Shown: positions 1-10,498, counted from the first letter of the stretch. The stretch: DNA of 64,000 bases from Tritrichomonas musculus (GCA_039105265.1 JAPFFF010000003.1:6944001-7008000); one strand, 5' to 3'. Notes: generated by a model not told the origin, from the letters alone. Numbers and translations are program-made.

Positions 1-183
1 ATAATTATATTAAATATATGATATAAATATAATAAAATAAATATAAAATGAAACACAAAAATTATTTACAAATAGATACATATATAATTATAAATCTCAA
101 AATGCATTCAAATTTAAAAATTCATTCATAATTCAAAGGTATAAAAATATTTTGATAAAGCATTTATAAATAATTGTATGAGC

Positions 184-512
184 TATAGTTTGACGATAAA
201 CCGGTCGACATCACGAAAAACTGGTCGACATCACGAAAAACTGGTCGACATCATCAACTTTTTCATTAAACTCATAGAAATACTCGGAATACTTTTCTAT
301 GATTCTTATTCAAAAACCGGTAGACATTATAAAATTTTAAAAATTTTTTAGAACTTTTTAAAAAGATATTTGAGTTATATTTGAGAGCCTTTTCAATATC
401 ATTTTTTATTCAATTTTGAATATCTTTATGAAATATTTGAGTGCGATTTTATGAAAAAGTTTACGATGTCGACCGGTTTTTCTGATGTTTACTCGTTTAT
501 CGTCTTACTATA
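184..512. mobile_element. small TIR element (MITE-like), about 325 bp
   Basis: The left end TATAGTTTGACGATAAAC (from 184) is matched in inverted orientation at the right end (to 512), with two mismatches in the first 18 bases. Both sides carry TA at the junction, as expected for a TA target duplication. Inside each end lie copies of a GGTCGACATCA-type word, tandem on the left (from about 201) and single on the right (about 466-476). There is no coding capacity, so this is a non-autonomous DNA element. The family is unknown; Tc1/mariner-type is suggested only by the TA target. Confidence 0.6.
201..255 (+). repeat. short tandem repeat CTGGTCGACATCACGAAAAA
   Basis: A 20-bp word is present about 2.7 times in a row inside the left arm of the small TIR element. 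One inverted copy lies in the right arm near 464-482. The words could be subterminal protein-binding sites of the element, which is inference. Confidence 0.65.
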
Positions 513-958
513 TTTTAAATTCTCATTATTAATAAAAATAATGATAGATTTTTATTTTCTCAAATTATTGTATGTAATCATTCAATAAAACTAATAACAT
601 TTTATTGAAATTAAAATCATAGTTTAAATTTCCAATATCTTATTTAATTTTTCAAAATCTAAATTGTAATTAATAATTGTATACATAATATTTTATATTT
701 ATTTATATTTCCAATGTTTAATAAATTTTTTTTGATTTGAATAATGGATTACTTGAATCGTATTTTTGAATACTTAATAGTTTTTATTTATTCAATTTTT
801 ATATTTTACATATATCTCACAATAAAATTTAAATATAATATTTTATGGCTATTATAATAATATAAAATTTAATATAAAAACATATCATAAAATATGATGA
901 TTTAAAAACCACTAGTTATTTCTATTTCGTTTTTTTCGAGTTTCAATACATTTTTATT

Positions 959-1043
959 TAGCAAAAATTGAATAAAAAATGTATAAAAAAGTATTCAAAA
1001 AGTTTAAAAGTTTTCAAAAAGTGGCGTAGAAAAATACGATTCC
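959..1043 (+). repeat. 85-bp dispersed direct repeat, copy 1
   Basis: The word GCAAAAATTGAATAAAAAA, followed by GTATTCAAAAAG and CAAAAAGTGGCGTAG, recurs at about 1634-1722 with few differences. Part of it (CGCCACTTTTTGAATGG) occurs inverted near 1331-1347. It is a local repeat family of unknown nature. Confidence 0.6.
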
Positions 1044-1633
1044 ACTGATATTTTTGATATGTATTCAAGCAAAAAAATTGAGATCAAAATAAAATTTTTT
1101 TTGAAATGCATATATCTCATAATACATTTAAAAAATATATTTGTTTATTACCATAATTGATATTATTATAAGTTTTTATTCATTTGACATAATTGATATT
1201 ATTACCATAATTGATATTACATTTATCTTAGATTTTTAACATACAATCTTTCTAAAAACTCATTTTATTTTTAAGTCCATTCAATTTTATTAATAAAAAT
1301 GGAAAAATTTGGACAATCGTTTTTTTCCTCGCCACTTTTTGAATGGTTTTTTCTATTCATGAGTAGCTACTCATCGAAAGTAAAAAACCGCATCTTAAGG
1401 TGAAATTTGAGTTACTATGTTAAGAAATTTAACCAAAAAAAAAAAAAAAAAAAAAACGTAAAATTTTATTTTTACCTTAAAATTATAACAATTTAATTTT
1501 TTTGATATAAATTTGTTTATTTTTACATAATTTTTCGGGGATATACGCACCAGTGATCACCACGGGGCGGCACGAAGCCGAATCTGGTTCCTTTAATTGC
1601 TGGATGAATCGGGAAGCTATTTGAACTATATAA

Positions 1634-1722
1634 TTTTGCAAAAATTGAATTAAAAAAGTATAAAAAAGTATTCAAAAAGTTTAAAAGTTTTCAAAAAGTG
1701 GCGTAGAAAAATACGATTCCCC
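1634..1722 (+). repeat. 85-bp dispersed direct repeat, copy 2
   Basis: This is the second copy of the repeat at about 959-1043, in the same orientation, about 675 bp downstream. Both copies end in CGTAGAAAAATACGATTCC, after which the flanks differ. Confidence 0.6.
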
Positions 1723-2240
1723 GAAAAATTTTATTTTTTTTTTTGTCATAATTTTTTTTTCTAAAAATATGTGATTTTATAGTATATTTCATTAAAAATA
1801 TTTGGAAATACCATTTTACAATTAAAATAAAGTAAAAATCTTAAAAATATAATCAAAAAAATATCAATCGGAAATTTTTTTTATTTTTATCAAAATTTGA
1901 AAATGTAATTCAATTTTAATGAATAATGTTTAGTAAATATCAAAGGTAATTACACTTTGATGTATATGATAATTTCCATGCATATTAAATTATAATTAAT
2001 TACTTTATATTTAGCAAATTTTATCAAATAAATTTTAAAATTCTATCTTGGAATTTTCAAGATATTTTAATTTATATTTTTTGAGAGGTTTACAATTTGA
2101 TTAAATTGAAAATAATATTTGATATAAATAATGATAAATAAGTTGATAAAAAAAAAAATAAAATAAAATAATAACAGATAATAAATTAAAATTTCATTTT
2201 TCTTTTTATCTATATATAAATAGATAAAAAAATGTAAAAT

Positions 2241-2308
2241 ATTCAATTTTGAGACATTGCACTTGGGAATTCAATTTTGAGACATTGCACTTGGGAATTC
2301 AATTTTGA
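2241..2308 (+). repeat. 28-bp tandem repeat, 2.4 copies
   Basis: A unit starting ATTCAATTTTGAGACATTGC repeats exactly at 2241-2268 and 2269-2296, followed by a 12-base partial copy. It lies about 105 bp left of the start of Polinton C. Confidence 0.85.
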
Positions 2309-2413
2309 ATCATTAAATAAACCCTATTAAATTGTTTTCATCTTTTATTCAATTTTTCGAAAAAAAAATGAATATTTTTATTCAATATTTTGAATGATTA
2401 TTTGTGGTTTTTA

Positions 2414-2632
2414 AGTAGTGTACAATTGTGGTGATTTTAGGACTAAAGTCCTAAACTCCCCCCAATTACGTTTCTCCGCTCTGATGAGCTTCGAAACGAC
2501 CCCCATGAACATCGCTCATTTAGAACCATCATCATAATTTCCGATGGTGCAATTTTTGGAATTCAATTATTTTTTATACTTTTATTCTTTTAATTTTAAT
2601 TTTTTATCCACATTATAAATAACACCCGATAA
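2414..2632 (+). repeat. left terminal region (probable TIR) of Polinton C
   Basis: The segment starts with AGTAGT like the ends of A and B. It contains a perfect palindromic word TTAGGACTAAAGTCCTAA near 2436-2453, a C-run and a GC-richer patch that stands out from the AT-rich surroundings. The matching right TIR lies outside the window, so the inner limit is unknown and TIR status rests on the terminal motif and on the first gene starting just inside. Confidence 0.6.
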
Positions 2633-3103
2633 ATGACTAAACAAGTTGCTTACGTTTCTATTAATAAGCTTTGTGATAAATTAGAGGAATTTATTAAAGA
2701 CCACAGTGTTGATTTAAAAACAAATGCATATGAATATTATGTTTTATTCAGTAAAGATACAGTATATGAAGATAGATTTGATAGTAATTATGTAGTATTT
2801 AAACCAATATTGATATCATTATGGAAAAGACAACAATTGAAATATAATGATTTATGCAAGCTGTTTGAATGTGAAAAATTATATATTAAAGCCAAATCTA
2901 AAGGTGCACATTACAACATAAACACTAAAGAGAATCTACAAAATTTGGTCATTGAACGTGAACCAAAAAAGTTTACCAATAGAGATGGAAAAGAAATAGT
3001 ATACCATGATATTCGAAATTATGACACATACAGTTTGGTTAAAGAAATAGAATTCCGTTTAAAGACTAACTATCAGCAATTCATCAAAGAATGTGGACTA
3101 TAA
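2633..3103 (+). CDS. unrecognised 156-residue protein of Polinton C
   Basis: This is the first gene inside the left end of C. I do not recognise the family. The protein is soluble-looking and mixed-charge with no membrane segment. It has an aromatic-rich centre (residues 35-75) and a lysine-rich second half. The start is supported by a short AT-rich leader containing TTATAAAT about 25 bases upstream. It reads in the same direction as the virion genes that follow, after a 49-bp gap. Neither A nor B shows an obvious relative. Confidence 0.6.
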   Translation: MTKQVAYVSINKLCDKLEEFIKDHSVDLKTNAYEYYVLFSKDTVYEDRFDSNYVVFKPILISLWKRQQLKYNDLCKLFECEKLYIKAKSKGAHYNINTKENLQNLVIEREPKKFTNRDGKEIVYHDIRNYDTYSLVKEIEFRLKTNYQQFIKECGL

Positions 3104-3127
3104 AAGGTATACTTATATGGGCCATTA

Positions 3128-3134
3128 TTTTTTT
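3128..3134 (+). promoter_or_regulatory. T-tract promoter-like motif before the next C gene
   Basis: A seven-T run (in ATTATTTTTTTGC) lies 18-25 bases before the ATG at 3153. The same kind of T-tract recurs 10-35 bases before many start codons in A, B and C. Promoter function is inferred from position and recurrence only. Confidence 0.4.
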
Positions 3135-3152
3135 GCATTTAATAGCATTCAA

Positions 3153-6100
3153 ATGAGTAAAACAAATGCTACACTCAAACCTAGTCATGTAATGCAAGGC
3201 AATAATACTCAAAAATTATTAGGATACTGTAATTGATTGAACAATGAATTAGGGTTTAATATTATCACTACTTCAGGAGGATATGTACTTAGGGACAGTT
3301 CATATGCTAATCGTTTAATAGAACCTCTTAACGAATTTCAATTTGGTTTACGTGAAGGGATTAACGTTAATGATACTACCATGAATAGATTCATTGAAAG
3401 GGTTCAAAATGAAAATCCATATGATAGACCATTAGATTATTCTGATTTAAAAGATTTTAATGATTATCAGTTTAGTAAATGGGCTAGAACAAATAATGGT
3501 GTTTATAATGAACTCACAACAAGCATTAATTCCCGAACACTCGAACAATATAAAAAGACGTATCCAAAAAATATTATAAATGTTATCATTAGAATACTCA
3601 ATAAACATGATTTTGCATCAAATGATAATATTCACCATAAATATGTAAGGCGTATATATCAAGAAAGTCTGGACCATTTCGCAAATAGAGTATATCCCCA
3701 AAGTGAAGGTGCTTCTAGCGACAATAATATTGTTCCCCCTTCTCAAACAGAGTTTGGGTCTGCTCCTTTCTTTAGATTTGGTGCCGCAGAGACTTTTCCA
3801 GAATTGAATCCATTGAATGAATTAAGAAGAAGACCCCCTAATGAAACAACTCCAATTATAGATAACACTAATATTAATAATAACAATAATACATTTTTAT
3901 TTCAAAATCAAATGGCACAAGAAGTAGATTTACAGAATTTAGTTAATTACTATCTTTTGCTCAACAGCCGGTAGATATCAATACAATAGCGAACAATGTC
4001 CAAGAAATTCAAAGAATAGCGATTGAATCAATAAACCATTTACGACATCGACCAGGTGGGGTTGGTGGACCAAAACAAGGAATGAATGCATTATGGGATA
4101 TCGTTCTAGACAATAAAAAAGACATCAAAAGAAGAAGAAAAGCAATGACCTTTGCTGGGGCTCAAGATATTGTTAATAAAAGAAATGCAGCAAATCCTAA
4201 TAGTCAACCATGGTCTGTATCAGATGAAGATGTTAACGGGGATAATATTCCAGATATTATTATTAAAAATGGCAACAACCATCCAATATACATTAATGGA
4301 TACACAAAAGCAAAGTCAGATTAGCCTGCACGATTTCATTTCTATACAGATTATGATGCAGCTGCTAGAAAACAAAATAGGAATGAACATGGCGGAAAAT
4401 CAATCACTGTTCCAATATATCTCAAGGAGAAATTGAATTATATAGGGTGTCCAAAAAAATTTGAGCATCTACATCTGTATAAAAGATATAAAGATAATTT
4501 TTGATTTATTAATAACTTTTATTAATAAAATATATATAATATTAAAATTAAGCAAGAATCTTGTATATTAATTTGAATATGATTCATTTAACTTTGCATC
4601 TTTGATTATTGAATTTTTGAGAAAACAATTAAATTTTTTTCATTAGGATTCATTTGATTGAGCAAATAAAACATATTTAAAAATGTAAACATATATGTTA
4701 TATAAAACTAATGAGTAGATTAAATGAATGCATTTGTTTATTGATTTCTGAATAAAATTATTGGTATTGTATTCAAAAAAATTTTTTGGAAGCTTGGCAA
4801 AATATTTGCAATCTTGTTAGCATGAATAATAAGTAACTGTAAATTTTTTTTATTAAATAATATTCTTCATATGACAAATAAATTATATATATAAAACTAC
4901 GTCCTTTTATTTTACCAAAATAATAATAATTGGCGATTTTTTTAAATTTTGGCATTTTTGAACAAAATTGAATTTTGTTGACCTTCAAGAACAAATAAAT
5001 AATTGCATGAAGATATGATCTTTATAATTTAAATTTCACATCTTACTGATTGTAAATTCGGAATAGTTTTATTTTAATATTAATATTTGAGCTGGGAAAA
5101 TTGCGAAAAAATCTGATTTCGTTTCACTTTTAGAGAGAAAAATAGCAGACATTAAAAAGTGAATAAAATCAAATTTTCACAATCCAATATTCTACCCAAA
5201 CAAAGCATATGACTTTTTTTAATTCTTAATTGTGCAACAAATAATTCCCTTTTTTTGAAAATTGATTATCTTTATGTCTCGTTGATTAATAGATCGATCA
5301 TCAATTTACGAGTGATTCAATTCAGAAAAATATATAATGAACTTTTCTTAACCTTTTAATCATCAAGTGGGCTTGATAACTTATTTATAAAGAAATAATA
5401 TAATATAGTTAATTCCATTAATTATTTTAATATATATTGATCAGCTCCATGGATATTCTAAACATAAATATATCAAAAATACTTAAGTCACCAATAAAAA
5501 AAAATAATAAATACGTTTATATTTTCTATTCGTTTATGTTTTTACCATAAATTACAGTTCGTAATTATTGACACATTTAATATCTGGAATATTTTCTAAT
5601 AGCACAATAAAAACAACATTTGAACTTTATTTTAAAAAGAAAAAAAATAATTTTCATTTATCACAAATCGAGATGCTCAAATTTTTTTGGACACCCTATA
5701 CTTATAATAATGACCTCAATGGAAATCCACAACATTTAGGTGAAATGACAGGCTATACAATGCCTGAAGCATGGAGAGATTACAAGTTAGATGGGTACAG
5801 TTTCGTTAAGGAGAAGCGAAAGAATGCCTTTGCTAGATTCCGCGATTATGTTGTTAGTCATGTTGTTGAAGATGCTATTAACCATCTTAGGACTCAAAAC
5901 ATATTAGATATCACTCCTAAATTCAAGGCAAGACTAATTATGATGGCTACGTCAAAATTATGGAAACACTATATACTTAGTACTGTTGCTCGAAAACGTG
6001 GTTTCACCTCAGTAGAACAAGAAGAGTTCAAGAAATGGCGTAAGAAGAGTGAAGGAAAACGAATAGTTGATGCAGAAGTTTCAAGCCTTTTATTACATGT

Positions 6101-6389
6101 TCTTCATACTAATGGAAATCATTGGACTGCTGAACAAAGAGCACAACTCAGAAATAAGATTTATAATGATTTCGGACACACTATTGTAGAATCAGCTCAA
6201 GAAGTCAATGAACGTGAAAGGGAAAATTTGATACACGACCAATATACTGGACGAGAACAACAAAACATGCAGTACACCCATCAAAATGATGAAGAAGGAG
6301 GTGAATGGCACAACGGTATCACACCAGAATATAATCAAGAACGTAATGGTGAATGGGACTTAGAAGATGATGAGGCATTTTTAAACTAA
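3153..6389 (+). pseudogene. virion-type gene of Polinton C, split by a Tc1-like element
   Basis: The gene starts at 3153 and its similarity and orientation run through 4440 and again from 5701 to 6389. The insertion 4441-5700 lies between. Recognisable parts are an asparagine-rich middle, then a calcium-loop-like DVNGDNIPD motif (near 4231-4257) followed by IYINGY, then a basic helical C-terminal region (from about 5750) ending in an acidic tail. The DxNGDxxPD plus NGY pattern suggests a conserved virion-associated protein, but I cannot name the family. The gene sits directly before the packaging ATPase, consistent with a structural or packaging role. Besides the insertion it looks broken, with about two breaks. 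Confidence 0.55.
4441..5700. mobile_element. mariner/Tc1-like non-autonomous TIR element, about 1.26 kb
   Basis: The left end TATAGGGTGTCC (4441 on) and right end GGACACCCTATA (to 5700) are inverted copies. The repeat goes on through GGTGTCCAAAAAAATTTGAG and CATCT, about 30 bp in all. TA lies at both junctions, as in Tc1/mariner elements. The interior is AT-rich and has no convincing transposase on either strand, so it would need a helper. It is inserted inside a virion-type gene of Polinton C and so is younger than C. Confidence 0.75.
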
Positions 6390-6430
6390 ACATAATATGA
6401 GTCTTTTTTTGCATATCTATTAATATGTAA

Positions 6431-7249
6431 ATGAATAACCTAAAAGACGTCAATTATTTAGTATCAGACACACTAAAACAAAATAAAGACAATTTATCAA
6501 GTGCAATAATAGAACCTATTCACGAAGATATTCACGTTAAATATAATTCAGTAAATGTTATCGTAGGCAAACAAAATTCTGGTAAAACAGTTATTGCTCT
6601 ACAAGAGATAATCAAAATAGGATTAATAAAAACACACCACCTATTAGTCTATATCACGAAGAATGGAGATGAAAATGATAGGAGCTGGCAAACATTGAAA
6701 CATCTAATTAAAATGCCATATATTACAATATCTGAGAAAAAAGCAGTTGATTTTATGACAGAATTGATAGCTGCAAAAAATCTCTATTATCTTGTTAAAA
6801 GAGAACACTTAGAAGAAAGATTAGATGATGGACAAAAAAATGATATGTTTAATGTATTACATATAGATGGATTTAATAAAGAGTATCTTCACACATTAGT
6901 ACTTTTTGATGATATCTCTAATAGCAAACTATTTTCATCAGAAGAATCATATTTTAGTCAACAACTTCGTAGATGTAGGCACACAAATATCACATACTTC
7001 TTGTTAATCCAAGGATGGAAAGGAATTAAGCCACATATCAAAAATGAGATAACAACTTTGTTTGTATTTCCATTTTTTAATCGTCAACAGTTGCATTATA
7101 TATATTCACAATCAGCTAGTAATTTAGATTTTGAAGAATTTTATAATTTATATAGACAATTAGCAGAAGAAAAAAATATTTATCCTGATTCACATTCATG
7201 CTTAATCGTTCAGGTATCAGAAGGGGGCAACACATCGCTTACTTTGTAA
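6431..7249 (+). CDS. packaging ATPase (FtsK/A32-like) of Polinton C
   Basis: At 272 residues this has the size of Polinton, adenovirus IVa2-like and A32-like genome-packaging ATPases. Walker A is GKQNSGKT near residues 47-54. Walker B is LVLFDDI near residue 160, followed by an arginine-rich QLRRCRH segment. These enzymes use ATP to drive DNA into preformed capsids. The protein is clearly related to, but well diverged from, the ATPases of A and B. Its stop codon region overlaps by about 40 bp the end of the convergent gene 7210-7590. A T-tract (TCTTTTTTTGC) lies about 25 bases before the ATG. Confidence 0.85.
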   Translation: MNNLKDVNYLVSDTLKQNKDNLSSAIIEPIHEDIHVKYNSVNVIVGKQNSGKTVIALQEIIKIGLIKTHHLLVYITKNGDENDRSWQTLKHLIKMPYITISEKKAVDFMTELIAAKNLYYLVKREHLEERLDDGQKNDMFNVLHIDGFNKEYLHTLVLFDDISNSKLFSSEESYFSQQLRRCRHTNITYFLLIQGWKGIKPHIKNEITTLFVFPFFNRQQLHYIYSQSASNLDFEEFYNLYRQLAEEKNIYPDSHSCLIVQVSEGGNTSLTL

Positions 7250-7590
7250 GAGTCTGCATAGCAGTTGCTGTCAACTTGATTATTAGGATTTAAAAAATGA
7301 ATAATATTATTTATTGTTTCTTTTATCTGTTTTATCTCTTGTTTCAATTCAGATATTTCAATATTTTTTTGATTATCAATAGTATTCTCTTCTTTAATCT
7401 TCTTTAACATTAAAACATTTTTTATTTTCGTTATGTGATATCCTTTTATGTAATACATTTTGTTTAATTTATGCGTTGTAAGTGAATCCATATCTATTTT
7501 ATGCTTGTTATAATACAAATTAAATTCGTCAACTGTATCAAACTCTTTAGTATACTTTGAGATAGGTTCAATTATTTTCACATCTTTCAT
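7210..7590 (-). CDS. small coiled-coil protein of Polinton C
   Basis: This is a 126-residue protein. The N-terminal 65 residues are basic and aromatic (YYIKGYH near residue 47). Residues 66-105 form a Lys/Glu/Ile-rich heptad-like stretch predicted to be a coiled coil (EISELKQEIKQIKE). The family is not recognised. The gene converges on the ATPase with a short 3' overlap, which is typical of compact virus-like genomes. It is transcribed with the pVI-like gene on its right. Confidence 0.55.
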   Translation of the reverse strand: MKDVKIIEPISKYTKEFDTVDEFNLYYNKHKIDMDSLTTHKLNKMYYIKGYHITKIKNVLMLKKIKEENTIDNQKNIEISELKQEIKQIKETINNIIHFLNPNNQVDSNCYADSYKVSDVLPPSDT

Positions 7591-7612
7591 TTACGTTTGA
7601 AATAAATTTAAT

Positions 7613-7910
7613 TTACTTCAATAATGGTATATCAAATCTTCCTGGATTAAAATACTGGGCATTTACAGGTCCATTATGCGCTAGCTCTAAGGGACGTTGT
7701 CCATTACTAGTTTGTCGTATCCCTGCCCCATTAACACCTAACGATTTATTGCCAGCAAATTTCCCTGCGTAGTTGCCTATTTTATTGATAACATTTCCTG
7801 CTGTCCCACCAATCGCGCCTCCAATAACGGGAGCTACTTTTGATACAATTTCTGCTCCTTTTTTAAGTACTGGTGATGCTTTTCCAATAATATTTTTTGA
7901 ACCGCTAATC
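7613..7910 (-). pseudogene. pVI-like hydrophobic virion protein of Polinton C, split by the hAT transposon
   Basis: The main piece encodes about 98 residues with an Ala/Gly/Val-rich amphipathic region (VAPVIGGAIGGTAGN) and ends in a Pro/Arg-containing tail. This resembles the glycine-rich minor virion proteins at 46438-46893 and 55480-56013, a class comparable to adenovirus pVI that can disturb membranes. The short 5' piece of the same gene lies on the other side of the hAT element (61629-61664, minus strand). The gene is therefore evidence that the left and right parts of Polinton C are one element. Apart from the insertion it looks open. Confidence 0.7.
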
Positions 7911-9364
7911 TAATCATGCGAAATGGGCTAAAATTATCCCAATACGTTAGGGTTTTCGCCCATTTCACTTTTTGAATACCTATTCAAAAAATTGTTCGTT
8001 ATAAATTGGCATTTTTTCGAGTTAACTATTTTTTCCCCCAACTATAAAAAAATTAATAAATTTAATTATTATTTATAATTATTTATAATTCTTTTTAATA
8101 AAATCTCTTTAATTTAAAAATAAAAAGAAGAACTTAAGCTTTTATTAATTATTTTATAAATATAAATTTTTTCAATTTTTTAAAAATTTTGTATTTCAAT
8201 GGTTAAAAAATGTTATTCAAATGAGTTAAATGTTCGAATTTTTGAAAACTCTTTTTTTTTATTTTATTATAATATATTTTAATTTTTTTAACTTAAATAT
8301 AAAAAGTTGCTTTTGGTTTTTAAATGTAATTCACATTTTAATTAAAATTAAAATATACTAATGTTGAAGTTTAGGAAAATCTGACAGAAACCGTTTATTT
8401 CATTTTAGATTATTTTGAGTTCAATATTAAAAATATTAATAAACTTAATACATAGCAAGATTATACATGAACTTATTAAAATAATAATTAAAACAAAATC
8501 AATTTTTAGATAATTTTCAAGAAAAAAATATGATGATATCGAATTGTTAAATTTTAATATTTGTTTCTAAAAACCATGAAATATATAATTAATTTCATGA
8601 AATGAAACCCCTCAATTGAAGAGTTAATTGATTTTTCAAATTAAATGTAATTACATTTAATTTGCAAATTTTATTCCTAGTTAATACAAACATGATATGA
8701 TATCTGGTTGTATTTGATGTTATATAAAATAATTTGGGTATCAAATGATCTTAAATTTGAAAATAATCTTATTGGAGCTTTAAAAAAATACAAAATTGAA
8801 AAAACTCAAAAAAAAATTGATTTGTAAAGATTTTTATATGAAAATTGGCTTTTAAAACCATTGTTTTTACATATAATAATCATATTATTTGGTTTTTGAT
8901 TCAAAATAATATAATTTAAAAATTCAATTTCATCATATTATTTTCTTGAAAATTAGCTAAAAATTGATTTTATTTTTATAATTATATTAGCAAACAATGG
9001 CATAATATTAATGTGTATTGAGTTTATTAATATTTTCAATTTTGAGATCAAAATAATCAAAAATATACGAAAGCATGAAAATAAACGGTTTCTGTCAGAT
9101 TTTCATGATTAATCAACATGACTAAAAGAATTGCAATTTTAAAAAATTGGATCATTAACGAATAAGAAAGAAGAATATAAACAAGATTAGTTGATTAAAA
9201 TCATTTTTTATTTATAATGATTATATAATATATGATTACAAGATTATCGAAATTGCAAAATGTTATGAAAAATATAAAAAGAATAGTAACAAAATTCATA
9301 AATAAGACCTTTTGGTATAATAATACATATTAAATCCCTGATTTCAATATAAAATTTTACAATT
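7911..9364. other. 3' non-coding arm of the hAT transposon
   Basis: No gene is visible. Near the end, a stretch resembling the flank repeat family (CACTTTTTGAATACC, about 7966-7981) is present. The right two-thirds is occupied by a large imperfect palindrome (8375-9104). The rest is plain AT-rich sequence up to the transposase stop codon at 9365. Confidence 0.6.
8375..9104. mobile_element. palindromic MITE-like insertion in the hAT arm, about 730 bp
   Basis: GAAAATCTGACAGAAACCG at 8375 is matched exactly in inverted orientation ending at 9104. The inverted similarity continues, with decay, for roughly 200 bp on each arm, for example ATTAATAAACTTAATAC against ATTAATAAACTCAATAC and CAATTTTTAG with AATTTTCAAG. 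There is no coding capacity. The structure fits a long-TIR foldback or MITE. No target duplication is evident, so family assignment is not possible. Confidence 0.65.
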
Positions 9365-9946
9365 TCAAATTGAATTAAGAATCATTCTTGCGTCTAATAA
9401 CTGTTGTGTGCTCCTAAGTCTTTTAGAATCTAATACATATCGTTGTCTTTTGATTGTACGCTCGCAACTTGCTTCAGACAATGATGAACACAATAATCTT
9501 ATAGCTATGTCACCCATATCTTTCCAAGCTTGAAATGTGTTTCTGTTTTGTATCCAAGAATAATCGTTCTTAGAAGTTTTCAATGAACTGAAAATTTCTA
9601 TACTTGATTCAATGTATGCATTATAATCGGTAATTAATTCATCTGCATCTTTTTCAGAAATACCTCTTAGCATTAAAAGCTCTTTTAATTTATTTTTTGC
9701 TGCTTGTAAATGGTCTGTGAAGTTCGTATTTAAATGAACAAAATACTCATCATCATCTTGTAAGTCCGATTCATCTTCTTCAGGCTCAGATTCATTTTCA
9801 AATTCTGTGTCAACTGAAGGTTCATGTACTTCTATAACTACATCTTCATTTTCAGGCAAATTATCAAATGCATCATCATCGCCTAAAGAATTCTCTATAA
9901 TACTAAAATATTGAAGCCAATTTTTATCTTCAATTTGGAACCCTTG
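9365..9946 (-). pseudogene. hAT transposase, C-terminal part
   Basis: This encodes the dimerisation and catalytic C-terminus of a hAT transposase. A long acidic linker (about residues 40-75 of the open frame) precedes the hATC-type motif SEASCERTIKRQR and a terminal L/R-rich helix with LLDARMILN. The Glu in SCER is the likely third catalytic acidic residue of the hAT RNase-H-like fold, by analogy with the family. The gene is cut at 9946 by Polinton A, and the N-terminal part lies at 59640-61010 on the same strand. The open frame on the upstream side runs into A's TIR, so the first residues of the open frame are not native. Confidence 0.85.
9942..9946 (+). other. target-site duplication of Polinton A, left copy
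   Basis: CCTTG directly precedes the AGTAGT terminus, and the same five bases (CCTTGA) directly follow the right terminus at 59640. On the minus strand, removing A and one copy leaves the hAT transposase codons in phase (Asn-Ile-Gln-Gly-Phe-Gln), which confirms the duplication. A sixth base (A) can be shared with the TIR, so 5 and 6 bp cannot be told apart. Confidence 0.85.
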
Positions 9947-10200
9947 AGTAGTTAAGTATAGGCTGGGATTCATACTTCACCCCAGCCTACACGCTTCGCC
10001 ACCAAGCTCAGGTACACCCTCGCTTGGGCCTCAGCTTCCGGCCAAATACCTACTGAAAAACCTATCGTAAGTACACAGCCTCTTTTTTCACTAACTTCCC
10101 ACCTTTATCCATCAAGGCCAAGTACACTGTCACATTTTTAAATTTCTATTAATTTTTTATACAACACTATACAAATGACCATACCATCAGATTTAAAGAT
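9947..10200 (+). repeat. left TIR of Polinton A
   Basis: This 254-bp segment matches 59387-59639 in inverted orientation. It is nearly identical by eye except for one patch around 10079-10093 and one base near 10181. It is clearly richer in G+C than its surroundings in the outer 120 bp. The inner end contains the start codon of the small gene 10175-10477. The TIR is where protein-primed replication and integrase-mediated end recognition would act, from knowledge of the family. Confidence 0.9.
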
Positions 10201-10477
10201 TATGACCCAATATAAACAGTTTACTCTAAGAAATCCTATTTATACTTCTCGTGAAACCCAACAAGTATATGATTCCTTTAAAGACGTCAGGACATGTGAT
10301 TCTAATGGATATGTTATAATTGAGGTTTTGGACGAAAGAAACAAATTTAGTGGTTTTAGATATGCTAAATTTAGGCGTGCAGCTGTTTTGAAATACAATA
10401 ATGATTATGATAGGGAAAGAGAAAAAGATGCACCACGATATAGAAAGTTTGATGAGCACCATAAGATATTTGAGTAA
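10175..10477 (+). CDS. small basic/charged protein starting inside A's left TIR
   Basis: This is a 100-residue protein whose first 8-9 codons lie in the TIR. It is rich in Arg, Lys, Asp and Tyr, and the last 35 residues are strongly charged (DREREKDAPRYRKFDEHHK). I do not recognise it. A T-tract (TTAATTTTTTAT) lies 20-30 bases before the ATG. The same ATG and leader exist in the right TIR at 59387-59420, but the frame there is not continued. The gene seems to occupy an insertion within the TIR-adjacent sequence. It could be a spurious frame, but the reverse frame of similar length looks less protein-like. Confidence 0.45.
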   Translation: MTIPSDLKIMTQYKQFTLRNPIYTSRETQQVYDSFKDVRTCDSNGYVIIEVLDERNKFSGFRYAKFRRAAVLKYNNDYDREREKDAPRYRKFDEHHKIFE

Positions 10478-10498
10478 AAAGTGTTAGTATTATTTTGT

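Larger units (their letters stand above)
1..2413. other. AT-rich flank without recognisable genes
   Basis: No reading frame of convincing length or composition is present on either strand. The stretch holds a small TIR element (184-512), two direct copies of an 85-bp sequence (about 959-1043 and 1634-1722) with a partial inverted match near 1330, a poly-A run near 1436-1456, a GC-richer island (about 1534-1620) and a 28-bp tandem repeat (2241-2308). It is the sequence to the left of Polinton C. Whether it is host DNA or older repeat debris cannot be told from the sequence. Confidence 0.6.

Noticed and set aside
1436-1456. Poly-A run as the tail of a retrotransposon
   Set aside because: No reverse transcriptase, no target duplication and no upstream element body. 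Homopolymer runs are expected in such AT-rich DNA.
2466-2505. Hammerhead-ribozyme-like core (CTGATGAG and CGAAAC close together) in C's left end
   Set aside because: The stem between the two core boxes would be one base pair, and no stem I can be formed by the few bases before CTGATGA. The neighbouring CGTTTC/GAAACG pairing gives only a simple hairpin.
4773-4994. Minus-strand frame in the Tc1-like element as a transposase remnant
   Set aside because: At 73 residues it has no DDE, helix-turn-helix or other Tc1/mariner motif; aromatic and Lys-rich composition fits random AT-rich sequence.
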